Assembly: GCA_964558235.1 (NCBI GenBank)
Contig: CAZLCK010000041.1
Coordinates: forward strand, 1-14,043
DNA: 14,043 nucleotides
Source: CAZLCK01 sp964558235
GTDB lineage: Bacteria > Actinomycetota > Coriobacteriia > Coriobacteriales > CADBOM01
Direction of reading: 5' to 3'
Part shown: positions 1 to 6,063 of the stretch, one piece after another
Position numbering within the stretch: position 1 is the first letter of the stretch
Layout: each line of letters starts with the position of its first letter
The notes under the pieces: model-generated
The model's input: the letters and a program-made list of their open reading frames with translations, nothing else
Told to the model about the DNA's origin: nothing
The model's database searches: none
Translations under genes and position numbers: made by a program

Positions 1-26
1 TTGCATTAAGTTTGCAAGGTTGCAGT

Positions 27-55
27 TAGTGTTGCGCGGAGTTTGGAAAGTTTCG
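27..55 (+). repeat. Dispersed ~30-bp repeat, copy A
   Basis: TAGTGTTGCG at 27-36 is followed after 8 bp by GGAAAGTTTCG at 45-55. The same pair of blocks in the same order and spacing recurs near 5975-6006 (minus strand) and at 9127-9160 (plus). This copy is the most divergent because it lacks the CGCCCC block that precedes the other two. It lies about 60 bp upstream of the DUF3800-type promoter. Function unknown; it could be a small interspersed repeat or a binding site for a regulator. Confidence 0.5.
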
Positions 56-111
56 TCCGTCTTTGGGGCTATAGACGCCAAGAGGTTCAGAAATCACCAA
101 AAGGATCCCCA

Positions 112-140
112 TAGACAAAATTCGAGAAATCTGCTATAAA
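112..140 (+). promoter_or_regulatory. Sigma70-type promoter of the structured RNA / DUF3800 remnant
   Basis: The -35 box TAGACA (112-117, 5 of 6 to consensus) and the -10 box TATAAA (135-140, 5 of 6) are separated by an optimal 17 bp. Transcription would begin near 147, immediately before the two hairpins at 159-205. The promoter looks intact even though the gene it should drive is truncated. Confidence 0.6.
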
Positions 141-146
141 TAGGGC

Positions 147-222
147 ATATTCTGGGCTGGCCGAAAGGCCCTGGTCCACCCAAGGGCGAGGACGTTTTCC
201 TCGCCGCTTTCATTTTAGGAGA
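147..222 (+). ncRNA. Candidate structured RNA upstream of DUF3800 (two hairpins)
   Basis: Seen in sequence: a GAAA-tetraloop hairpin GGCC-GAAA-GGCC (159-170), then a perfect 8-bp hairpin GGCGAGGA / TCCTCGCC (185-192 and 198-205, loop CGTTT). A possible TGGG (152-155) to CCCA (179-182) pairing would close around the first hairpin. The element fits between the predicted transcription start (~147) and the AGGAG ribosome-binding site at 217-221. Known background, from memory: comparative screens have described several 'DUF3800' RNA motifs located upstream of DUF3800 genes, and the remnant gene downstream matches that family. Which motif class this would be, if any, I cannot tell without a covariance-model search. 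An alternative is a simple translational leader hairpin. Confidence 0.5.
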
Positions 223-225
223 TAA

Positions 226-297
226 ATGTCTGAGCTTAGTGTATTCATAGACGAGTCGGGTGATTTGGCTTATAGGACAAAAAAGACTGAAGTCTAG
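226..297 (+). pseudogene. DUF3800-family gene remnant, 23 codons
   Basis: An ATG 4 bp after AGGAG opens a short frame reading MSELSVFIDESGD, then LAYRTKKTEV and a TAG stop at 295-297. The start matches the hallmark N-terminus of DUF3800 proteins (the VFIDESGD strand carrying acidic residues of an RNase H-like fold), which are usually about 200-300 aa. Here only that strand remains. The tail after ESGD does not look like the normal continuation, so an internal deletion that joined the N-terminus to a distal part of the gene is plausible. No further family sequence is recognisable before the inverted repeat at 330. Promoter and RBS are preserved, so a 23-aa peptide could still be made. It is too short to be a working DUF3800 protein. 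Confidence 0.6.
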
Positions 298-329
298 GAC
301 AGTTTTCCGTTAAGCCCCGTTCTATAATC

Positions 330-369
330 TTTGACCCTGTTATATCTACGATGGTATAACAGGGTCAAA
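330..369. terminator. Perfect 15-bp inverted repeat between convergent genes (probable bidirectional terminator)
   Basis: TTTGACCCTGTTATA (330-344) is the exact reverse complement of 355-369, with a 10-bp loop. It lies 35 bp past the stop of the hydrogenase gene (minus) and 32 bp past the DUF3800 remnant (plus), the right place for a shared terminator. Neither side has a real T-tract, unlike the other terminators in this window, so an alternative is the terminal hairpin of a lost mobile element. Confidence 0.5.
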
Positions 370-404
370 TTTATCGCTTGTGCTTGGTGAATACTTGAAA
401 AATA

Positions 405-2225
405 TTAGTAATCAAGTTCATCTAGCTCATTGAGTTGCTTTTCGTAAGGCATCTTCCATAGATGATGGTCAGTATGCAATAAATGATGTGATTTTTCTGA
501 TAGTGGCTCACCTAGATGTTCTTCATAACATTGCTTTACAGCAGGGTTTTCATGCGAGAAACGTAAGTCGTTGATCTTATCTAGACCATAGAGAATCTCA
601 CCACGAACGCCAGCAAGCTCTTGACCTTCAGAGATTGGCTGACCGCCGCCTCCGGCGCATCCGCCTGGACATGCCATAATCTCAACAAAGTCATACTCAA
701 CTTCGCCATTTAAGAGAGCTTCACAAAGTCTACGGGTATTTCCAAGCCCACTAGCAACAGCAACCCTAACAGGCACCTCGCCCATCATAAAGGTCGCCTC
801 TTTCCAGCCTCGAGTGCCTCTAACATCTTTAAAAGCGTCAGGATCTGGATTCTTGCCCATTACAAAGTAATATGCTGAACGAAGGGCAGCTTCCATAACA
901 CCGCCAGTCGCACCAAAGATAACTCCAGCACCAGTGCCAGCGCCTAGAGGGGAGTCAAATTCCTCCTCCTCTAAAAATTCAGGAACCATATGTTCTGAGC
1001 GAATCATGCGATCGACCTCACGCGTTGTCAAAACGATGTCGACATCCATACCATGTCCAGCATCATTCATGGTAGGAATTGCGCGTTCAGATTTCTTTGC
1101 AACGCAGGGCATAATTGAGACAGAGACAATCTTGTCAGGGTCTAGATTAAGATGCTCAGCACAAAAAGTCTTTGCAAGCGCACCAAACATCTGCTGTGGC
1201 GATTTTGCAGTAGATAGATTGTCGACAAGCTCTGGATAATGACCTTTTACAAAGCGCACCCAACCTGGGCAGCACGACGTAAACATTGGCCAATTGTAGT
1301 CGTCTTTGTTCGAGAAGCGCTCCAAAAATTCGCTGGCCTCCTCCATAATCGTGAGGTCAGCAGAAAATACAGTGTCAAAGATGTAGTCCACACCCATTCT
1401 TCTGAGAGCTGCAACAAGTCTTTTTACAGTCGCCTTTTCGCGGGGGAGATCCAAAGACTCGCCCCATGCAGCTCTAACGGCAGGCGCAATCTGAACAATT
1501 ACGGTTGTGTCGGGATCGGCGAGCGCGTCGAAGAATTTGTCTGTATCATCATAACCACGAAGAGCGCCTACTGGACAGTGTGTAATGCATTGTCCGCATA
1601 AGGTGCAGTTGGTGTCTTTGAGATTTAGACCGTCCTTAACGCCGATCGTTGTGTGCGCAGCATGATTAATAAAGTCCCAAATGCGAACATCTTGAACTTT
1701 GTCGCATACTTGAACACAACGCAGGCACTTAATGCACTTATCTTCAAATCTAACAAGAGGAAAATCTTGATGTTTACGCCTTGCCGGGATATTTTTTTCG
1801 TAGGGGAGTTCGTAAAGACCAAGCTCATTAGCTACTTTTTGAAGCGCGCAGTTTCCTCCACGAACACAGTTGGTGCATGAAACATTATGTTGCGACAAAA
1901 TCAACTCGACGTTGGTCTTTCTTGCTTCGCGAACCTGTGAGCTATTTGTGTGAACGACCATTCCATCGGTTACCTCGTTATTGCATGCGGCAGCTAGTTG
2001 TTGAAGTCCTTCGATTTCAACTACGCAAACTCTACATGCGCCAATCTCGTTAATATCTTCGAGGTAACAAAGAGTAGGAATAGAGATTCCAGCAGCACGT
2101 GCAGCCTTTAGAATCGAAGTATGCTCAGGGACTTCAACCTCTAGACCATCGATAACAACTCTAACCATTTTTTGAGGCTCAGCTACAGCGCTTTGAGCTC
2201 CATGTTGGTGTTCTCTTCTTACCAT
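405..2225 (-). CDS. hydA: [FeFe] hydrogenase catalytic subunit, 606 aa
   Basis: Cytosolic enzyme that interconverts H2 with protons and electrons. Domains in order: 2Fe-2S ferredoxin-like domain (C53, C64, C67, C81); His-Cys 4Fe-4S site (H113, C117, C120, C126); two 4Fe-4S sites (C164/167/170/174 and C207/210/213/217); the H-cluster domain; and a C-terminal small-subunit-like domain (about 550-606). All three H-cluster signatures are intact: TSCCPGW (proton-relay C318, ligand C319), MPCVAKKSE (C373) and EIMACPGGCAGGGGQP (C519, C523). The start is chosen because GGAGG lies 8 bp upstream. A later Met20, nearer the usual family start, has no RBS that I can see. The gene overlaps the preceding flavoprotein gene by 7 bp, so the two are translationally coupled and probably form one complex. 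The pairing with a GltD-type partner fits what is called group A2 (glutamate-synthase-linked) in hydrogenase classification, from memory. Maturases hydE/F/G are not in the window. Confidence 0.93.
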   Translation of the reverse strand: MVRREHQHGAQSAVAEPQKMVRVVIDGLEVEVPEHTSILKAARAAGISIPTLCYLEDINEIGACRVCVVEIEGLQQLAAACNNEVTDGMVVHTNSSQVREARKTNVELILSQHNVSCTNCVRGGNCALQKVANELGLYELPYEKNIPARRKHQDFPLVRFEDKCIKCLRCVQVCDKVQDVRIWDFINHAAHTTIGVKDGLNLKDTNCTLCGQCITHCPVGALRGYDDTDKFFDALADPDTTVIVQIAPAVRAAWGESLDLPREKATVKRLVAALRRMGVDYIFDTVFSADLTIMEEASEFLERFSNKDDYNWPMFTSCCPGWVRFVKGHYPELVDNLSTAKSPQQMFGALAKTFCAEHLNLDPDKIVSVSIMPCVAKKSERAIPTMNDAGHGMDVDIVLTTREVDRMIRSEHMVPEFLEEEEFDSPLGAGTGAGVIFGATGGVMEAALRSAYYFVMGKNPDPDAFKDVRGTRGWKEATFMMGEVPVRVAVASGLGNTRRLCEALLNGEVEYDFVEIMACPGGCAGGGGQPISEGQELAGVRGEILYGLDKINDLRFSHENPAVKQCYEEHLGEPLSEKSHHLLHTDHHLWKMPYEKQLNELDELDY

Positions 2226-4048
2226 TTGTCAATCCTCCCACCTCTGAAGGCTCCAAAACCGTAGTGATCACAATGCAAGCATCTATTGGCTTCCTGCATC
2301 GTAGCCTCATCAGTGAGACCTTTTTCAAACATTTCGAAGTCATGACGTCGAACTTCGACTCCACGCTCATGCATCTCGGAGCGCGCACACGAAATCCTTC
2401 CCTTAAATTTGATAGAAGGAAGATCAACTGTTCGCTCAATTACGTGGTTGTAGCCTAGATAGGTATCGATATTTCTTGCTGCAACCTTGCCAGCTGCAAT
2501 TGCATTGATAACGGTATCTGGACCAGTAACACAGTCACCGCCGGAAAAGATTCCATCATAGCCTTTGACAATGCAGCCGCCGTCGGCAACAATGCGACCT
2601 TTGTTTACTGGAATGCCAAAGTCTGCAAATGCTTGCGAATCGATACTTTGTCCAATTGCAACAACAACCTTGTCACACTTAATAGTAAAAGGAGGTTCGA
2701 CAGCATCGCGCATAGAGGCGCGTCCGCCAACAACAGGACCTATGATCTGCGGTTGAACAACGACACCACTGACGCAACCATCTTCAAGTTCTAAAGAGGT
2801 TGGATTGTGAAGCTCGACGATCTCAACGCCCTCTGACAAAGCGTTTCTGATCTCTTCTTCCTGAGCTGTCATATCGACACGACGACGCCTGTAGATAACA
2901 ACTACACGCTTTGCTCCCAGGCGGACAGATGAGCGTGCAACATCCATGGCAACATTTCCGCCGCCAACAATTGCGATCGTCTGATCCTTGAAATCGGGAG
3001 TTAGACCCTCTCCAATGTCGCGAAGCATCTGAACTGCCGACATAACATTTGGAGAACTCTCTCCAACAAGGTTAAGCCTGCGATCGTCATGCGCACCAAT
3101 GGCGATAAACATTGCATCGAAATCGCGCTGCAAATCCTCGATGGAAATGTCGCGTCCGACGCTTACATTGTTAATAACCTCGATGCCCTGGCGCAAAATC
3201 CATTGAATCTCGTACTCTAGCAATTCCTTGTCAAAGCGATAATTTGGAATGCCGTAGCGCATCATTCCACCTAAGTATGTGCGCTGTTCATAGATTGTAA
3301 CGCTGTGTCCCATTAAAGTTAGATAGTAGGCGGCCGTAAGTCCTGCTGGGCCACCTCCGATAACTGCAACCTTCTTGCCGGTTGGATCATAACGGTTTGG
3401 CTCGTAATCTTCCTCCATATGATCGCATGCATATCGTTTGATTCCACGGATGTTAATGGGGTCATCTAACATTCCACGGCGGCAGTTAACCTCGCATGGA
3501 TGCTCACAGATCGAACTACATGCAATAGGCAGGGGGTTGTCTTTACGAATAAGCTTTACAGCATCTGTATATCTGCCAGCTTCGACTAAGGCGATATAGC
3601 CTGGAATATCAACTCGTGCTGGGCAATTCGACATGCAAGGGATTAGGTCGTTAGCGGTAAATTCGCAATATCCTTTTTCAATATGTGCATGGAAGTCAGC
3701 GCTAAATCCCTGTATAGCCTCTAGTGCCAATGCGGCTGACTCAGATCCAATAGCACAATCTGCTGTAAGCGATATATCGCGAGCGGTTTTCTCGATCAGA
3801 CGTAGGGTCTCTAGAGTTCCCCGACCACTCAAGATCTTTTCAATCAGATTATGTAGTTGATGAAGACCGATTCTGCAAGGTGTACATTTACCGCATGATT
3901 GCGAATTGCAAATATTAACAAATGCGGCGGTGAATTCTACTGGGCACGGAGAGAGCGTACTTTTGATAAAACGCTCACCCAATGCTTTCTGAAGCTCAGC
4001 AACAGAACTCTGTTCGTCGCTGAGCGTCGAGATGTGCATCTCCCTCAT
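2219..4048 (-). CDS. NuoF-4Fe4S / GltD-type NAD(P)H-FAD oxidoreductase, hydrogenase partner subunit, 609 aa
   Basis: Residues ~30-125 match only the C-terminal 4Fe-4S end of NuoF/HydB (C52, C55, C58 in SCGKCTPC; C98). The FMN/NADH-binding part of NuoF is absent. From ~135 the protein is glutamate-synthase-small-subunit-like (GltD/NfnB): N-terminal FeS cysteines (C138, C142, C177, C181, C185, C189), an FAD motif VAVIGGGPAGLTAA (227-240), a second dinucleotide motif IVGGGNVAMDVARS (360-373) followed by YRRRR (386-390), consistent with NADP(H), and a second FAD contact at FSGGDCVTGP (501-510). A C-terminal EANRCLHCD (586-594) is typical of the fold. Inferred role: pass electrons between NAD(P)H and the hydrogenase, possibly with flavin-based bifurcation. 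Start: AGGAG lies 6 bp before ATG; Met4 is an alternative. First gene of the operon. Confidence 0.85.
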   Translation of the reverse strand: MREMHISTLSDEQSSVAELQKALGERFIKSTLSPCPVEFTAAFVNICNSQSCGKCTPCRIGLHQLHNLIEKILSGRGTLETLRLIEKTARDISLTADCAIGSESAALALEAIQGFSADFHAHIEKGYCEFTANDLIPCMSNCPARVDIPGYIALVEAGRYTDAVKLIRKDNPLPIACSSICEHPCEVNCRRGMLDDPINIRGIKRYACDHMEEDYEPNRYDPTGKKVAVIGGGPAGLTAAYYLTLMGHSVTIYEQRTYLGGMMRYGIPNYRFDKELLEYEIQWILRQGIEVINNVSVGRDISIEDLQRDFDAMFIAIGAHDDRRLNLVGESSPNVMSAVQMLRDIGEGLTPDFKDQTIAIVGGGNVAMDVARSSVRLGAKRVVVIYRRRRVDMTAQEEEIRNALSEGVEIVELHNPTSLELEDGCVSGVVVQPQIIGPVVGGRASMRDAVEPPFTIKCDKVVVAIGQSIDSQAFADFGIPVNKGRIVADGGCIVKGYDGIFSGGDCVTGPDTVINAIAAGKVAARNIDTYLGYNHVIERTVDLPSIKFKGRISCARSEMHERGVEVRRHDFEMFEKGLTDEATMQEANRCLHCDHYGFGAFRGGRIDKW

Positions 4049-4119
4049 ACACTCTCCTCTTTGTAGTGCTTTTGAACAATTATCAGGGTGGGCTCATAGC
4101 TTATTTATAAAAGTTTTAA

Positions 4120-4147
4120 TAGATAGCGGCTGTCAGCCCTTTTTCAA
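4120..4147 (-). promoter_or_regulatory. Candidate promoter of the hydrogenase operon with internal dyad
   Basis: On the minus strand, TTGAAA (4142-4147) and TATCTA (4120-4125) are 16 bp apart, about 70 bp upstream of the flavoprotein ATG. Between them lies a perfect dyad GGCTG-A-CAGCC (4128-4138), positioned where a repressor could block polymerase. The -10 is a weak match (4 of 6), so the promoter call is tentative. Confidence 0.35.
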
Positions 4148-4184
4148 GTCTAATTTTTGTAGGTTGCAAACAATTTTACAACAG

Positions 4185-4212
4185 TAAAAAAGCGGGGCGA
4201 TTAACCACGCTT
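4185..4212 (-). terminator. Intrinsic terminator after rplT
   Basis: On the minus strand AAGCGTGG and CCCCGCTT (4205-4212 and 4190-4197) form an 8-bp stem with one mismatch and a 7-nt loop, followed by a run of T. It lies 36 bp past the rplT stop and ends the infC-rpmI-rplT transcript, separating it from the hydrogenase operon. Confidence 0.75.
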
Positions 4213-4248
4213 AGTAAAAAAGTTTATCTAGTTTGACTACCCATAGTC

Positions 4249-4605
4249 TTATGAGAGAGCCTTTTTGGCAATGTCACAAAGAGCTGCAAATGCAGGCGCA
4301 TCGTTTACTGCCATATCTGCCAAAACTTTGCGGTCGAGCTCAATACCGGCGATCTTAAGACCATGCATAAAAACCGAGTAGGGCATACCGTTGATGCGCG
4401 CAGCGGCGTTAATACGGGTGATCCAAAGTTTGCGGATATCGCGCTTCTTGTTCCTGCGGTCTCTATATTGATATTGCAAAGAATGCTGAACCTGCTCTTT
4501 TGCTGAGCGATAGGTTCTAGAATTTGCACCATAATATCCCTTGGCGCGCTTAAAAACGGTGCGGCGCTTCTTTCGAGCATTAATAGAACGCTTTACACGA
4601 GCCAT
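4249..4605 (-). CDS. rplT: Large ribosomal subunit protein bL20
   Basis: A 118-aa highly basic protein with the full L20 pattern: start MARVKRSINARKKRRTVFKR, then AKGYYGANSRTYRSAKEQV and RDRRNKKRDIRKLWITRINAAAR, and a globular C-terminal part with GLKIAGIELDRKVLADMA. L20 binds 23S rRNA early in 50S assembly, and in several bacteria it also represses its own operon by binding the mRNA leader. AGGAG lies 9 bp before the ATG. It is the third gene of infC-rpmI-rplT, 63 bp after rpmI, and is followed by a clear terminator. Length is normal. Confidence 0.98.
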   Translation of the reverse strand: MARVKRSINARKKRRTVFKRAKGYYGANSRTYRSAKEQVQHSLQYQYRDRRNKKRDIRKLWITRINAAARINGMPYSVFMHGLKIAGIELDRKVLADMAVNDAPAFAALCDIAKKALS

Positions 4606-4625
4606 CTTAATCTTCTCCTTTACCT

Positions 4626-4643
4626 AAAAAAGCGCAAAGCTTT
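4626..4643 (-). terminator. Weak hairpin plus T-run between rpmI and rplT
   Basis: On the minus strand AAAGC (4639-4643) pairs with GCTTT (4629-4633) across a 5-nt loop, followed by more T. Five base pairs is a weak terminator. It may trim or tune read-through into rplT, or be of no consequence. Confidence 0.3.
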
Positions 4644-4668
4644 CTTCTTACTTTTTAAGGGCAAACTT

Positions 4669-4866
4669 TTAGCGTAGGCCTAAACTGCGCTTTAGAACCT
4701 TTTCATCGGCTTTGTCGATTACAGTTTCTTTGCGCATGTTTCTCTTACGCTTCGGACTCTTTTTTTCGAGGATATGGCTGTGATATCCCTTGGCGCGCAC
4801 TAGCTTGCCGCTTCCGGTAACCCTTATGCGCTTTGCAGTGCCCTTGTGGGTTTTCATTTTAGGCAT
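4669..4866 (-). CDS. rpmI: Large ribosomal subunit protein bL35
   Basis: A 65-aa basic protein beginning MPKMKTHKGTAKRIRVTGSGKL, the canonical L35 N-terminus, and ending near KRSLGLR. It is a structural protein of the 50S subunit. Two in-frame ATG codons lie close together: 4870-4872 (would add Met-Ile) and 4864-4866. I choose the latter because it gives the conserved N-terminus. The AAGGA element (4878-4882) is 11 bp from it and only 5 bp from the upstream ATG, so the 67-aa form cannot be excluded. It is the middle gene of the operon, 119 bp downstream of infC. Confidence 0.95.
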   Translation of the reverse strand: MPKMKTHKGTAKRIRVTGSGKLVRAKGYHSHILEKKSPKRKRNMRKETVIDKADEKVLKRSLGLR

Positions 4867-4947
4867 AATCATTCCATCCTTTCACATAGCGTTAGGCGAA
4901 AATTCTTTTTGCACTAAATTCCAATTGCCTTCAGTGTTTGCTAGGCA

Positions 4948-4974
4948 ACTTAAAAACTTAAAAACTTAAAAACT
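4948..4974. repeat. 8-bp tandem repeat (ACTTAAAA)x3 plus ACT
   Basis: Three exact copies of ACTTAAAA start at 4948 and are followed by ACT, in the spacer directly after the infC stop. Read on the transcribed minus strand it is a series of T-rich blocks separated by AAG. Slipped-strand changes would alter the infC-rpmI spacing but no reading frame. Confidence 0.85.
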
Positions 4975-4985
4975 GTCGTGTACAA

Positions 4986-5582
4986 CTACTCGTCAGCAGG
5001 CGTTTCTTTGATCAGTTCTTGAGATTTACTTTCGGCGTCAGCTTCTTTTTTGGAAGACTTTTTAGAAGATTTTTTAGCAGGCCCAAGGAGCATATGCATA
5101 TTGCGACCTTCTAACTTGGGCTTGTTCTCAACAACTGCAATATCTGCAAGATCCTCAGTTAATTTGTCGAGGATATTCAAGCCCTGCTCGGGATGCGCCA
5201 TCTCTCGCCCACGAAACATAATTGTTACCTTGACTTTGGCACCAGAATTTAAAAAGCGAATAATGTGCTTCTTTTTAGTCTCGTAGTCGCCAACTCCAAT
5301 CTTGGGGCGAAATTTCATCTCTTTAACTTCAAGTTTGACCTGATTTTTGCGAGCATGCTTTGCTTTGACCTCTTGGTCATACTTGTACTTGCCGTAGTCC
5401 ATAACACGGCAAACAGGAGGATCAGCATTAGGCGCAATCTCTACAAGATCAAGACCCTGTTCGCCAGCAATTCGGAGTGCATCTCTAGTGTCAAAAATAC
5501 CAAGTTGCGATCCATCTACTGCGATAAGGCGACATTGTTCTGTTCTGATCTCGCCATTGATCCTAGTCTCCTGTGCGCTAAT
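4986..5582 (-). CDS. infC: Translation initiation factor IF-3, ATT start, 198 aa
   Basis: IF-3 binds the 30S subunit, prevents premature 50S joining and proofreads start codons. The N-terminal domain begins (I)SAQETRINGEIRTEQCRLI and includes LDLVEIAPNADPPVCRVMDYGKY (~40-65). A helical linker and the C-terminal domain follow (FRPKIGVGDYETK to MHMLLGP, ~90-167), then a Lys/Ser-rich acidic tail to 198. Start choice: the first ATG in frame (5400-5402) would delete the whole N-terminal domain. Upstream codons stay open to an in-frame TGA two codons before ATT at 5580-5582, and that ATT lies 9 bp after a strong CGGAGG. No ATG, GTG or TTG occurs in frame between them. AUU is the classic infC start codon, discriminated against by IF-3 itself, giving autoregulation (established in E. 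coli; inferred here). First gene of infC-rpmI-rplT. Confidence 0.96.
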   Translation of the reverse strand: MSAQETRINGEIRTEQCRLIAVDGSQLGIFDTRDALRIAGEQGLDLVEIAPNADPPVCRVMDYGKYKYDQEVKAKHARKNQVKLEVKEMKFRPKIGVGDYETKKKHIIRFLNSGAKVKVTIMFRGREMAHPEQGLNILDKLTEDLADIAVVENKPKLEGRNMHMLLGPAKKSSKKSSKKEADAESKSQELIKETPADE

Positions 5583-5627
5583 CTCGGTTCACCTCCGATG
5601 ATATGATTCTCATTTTGCTTTCCAAAC

Positions 5628-5661
5628 AAAAAACCTCCATCAAACAAATGTTGCTGGAGGT
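5628..5661 (-). terminator. Leader attenuator of infC-rpmI-rplT
   Basis: On the minus strand ACCTCCA (5655-5661) and TGGAGGT (5633-5639) form a perfect 7-bp stem with a 15-nt loop, followed by TTTTTT. It lies about 45 bp before the infC start and after the operon promoter, so it can only act as a leader terminator. An upstream GTTGCTG (5773-5779) is exactly complementary to CAGCAAC (5650-5656), which overlaps the 5' arm, and could act as antiterminator. L20-controlled leader termination is known in Bacillus subtilis; here it is inferred. Confidence 0.7.
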
Positions 5662-5681
5662 AGATAGTTTCGCCTATATGT

Positions 5682-5703
5682 AAGCCTACTTGTCTCTAGG
5701 CTT
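5682..5703 (-). promoter_or_regulatory. Leader hairpin upstream of the infC attenuator
   Basis: On the minus strand AAGCCTA and TAGGCTT form a perfect 7-bp stem with an 8-nt loop, 20 nt before the attenuator stem. It belongs to the same ~290-nt untranslated leader and is probably part of its regulatory fold or a ribosomal-protein binding site. Confidence 0.5.
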
Positions 5704-5874
5704 TGTTCGCGCACTGAAAAGTACCCTTTTTACGGGCAAATACAGTTGCTATTGCGAAAAAATTAAACCAGACAGCAACCTCATTATTGAAGGCGCCGCA
5801 AGGTGGGAATATTCATTCCTCTTGCATTTCGTTTTAGAGCGTGGGCACTAGCCACTTGCTCAAACGACTTAAAG

Positions 5875-5903
5875 ATTATATTGAAATCTCAAGTGGGAGT
5901 CTA
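5875..5903 (-). promoter_or_regulatory. Promoter of infC-rpmI-rplT
   Basis: On the minus strand, TAGACT (5898-5903, 4 of 6) and a perfect TATAAT (5875-5880) are separated by exactly 17 bp. The start of transcription would be near 5868, giving a leader of about 285 nt ahead of infC, unusually long and consistent with leader control. Confidence 0.7.
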
Positions 5904-5929
5904 GTTTGAGACCTGCTGTTATTTGGCAA

Positions 5930-6047
5930 ACGGAAAGGGCGCGCTAGTGCGACGCTAGTGACACATGCTTTTCGAAACTTTCCGTACCCACCACAACACT
6001 AGGGGGCGCGGTGGTGAGTTTAAGAAGTTACCTGACACATGCTCTTC
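5930..6047. repeat. Composite repeat cluster in the purA-infC spacer
   Basis: Several repeats are nested here. ACGGAAAG (5930-5937) and CTTTCCGT (5978-5985) are a perfect 8-bp inverted pair. CGCTAGTG occurs twice with an 11-bp period (5942-5949 and 5953-5960). TGACACATGCTYTTC occurs at 5959-5973 and 6033-6047, 74 bp apart. CACCAC and GTGGTG (5988-5993, 6010-6015) form another inverted pair. Copy B of the dispersed repeat is inside. No ORF of interest, and no obvious T-tract terminator for purA, was found. Confidence 0.6.
5975..6006 (-). repeat. Dispersed ~30-bp repeat, copy B
   Basis: On the minus strand this reads CGCCCCCTAGTGTTGTG, then GGAAAGTTTCG after a short variable stretch. It matches copy C (9127-9160) closely, including the C-rich block before TAGTGTTGTG, and copy A (27-55) in the two core blocks. 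It lies downstream of purA inside a larger repeat cluster. Confidence 0.55.
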
Positions 6048-6063
6048 GCCGCTTGGTGACGCT

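Noticed and set aside
934..1601. Plus-strand open frames inside the hydrogenase gene
   Set aside because: They lie antisense to a strongly supported gene and show no domain or RBS.
4128..4145. Small plus-strand terminator formed by the GGCTGTCAGCC dyad and following T-run
   Set aside because: The loop would be only 3 nt with a 4-bp stem, and no plus-strand gene precedes it.
5942..5960. CRISPR-like repeats (CGCTAGTG units)
   Set aside because: Only two short units with a 3-bp spacer; no array and no cas genes.
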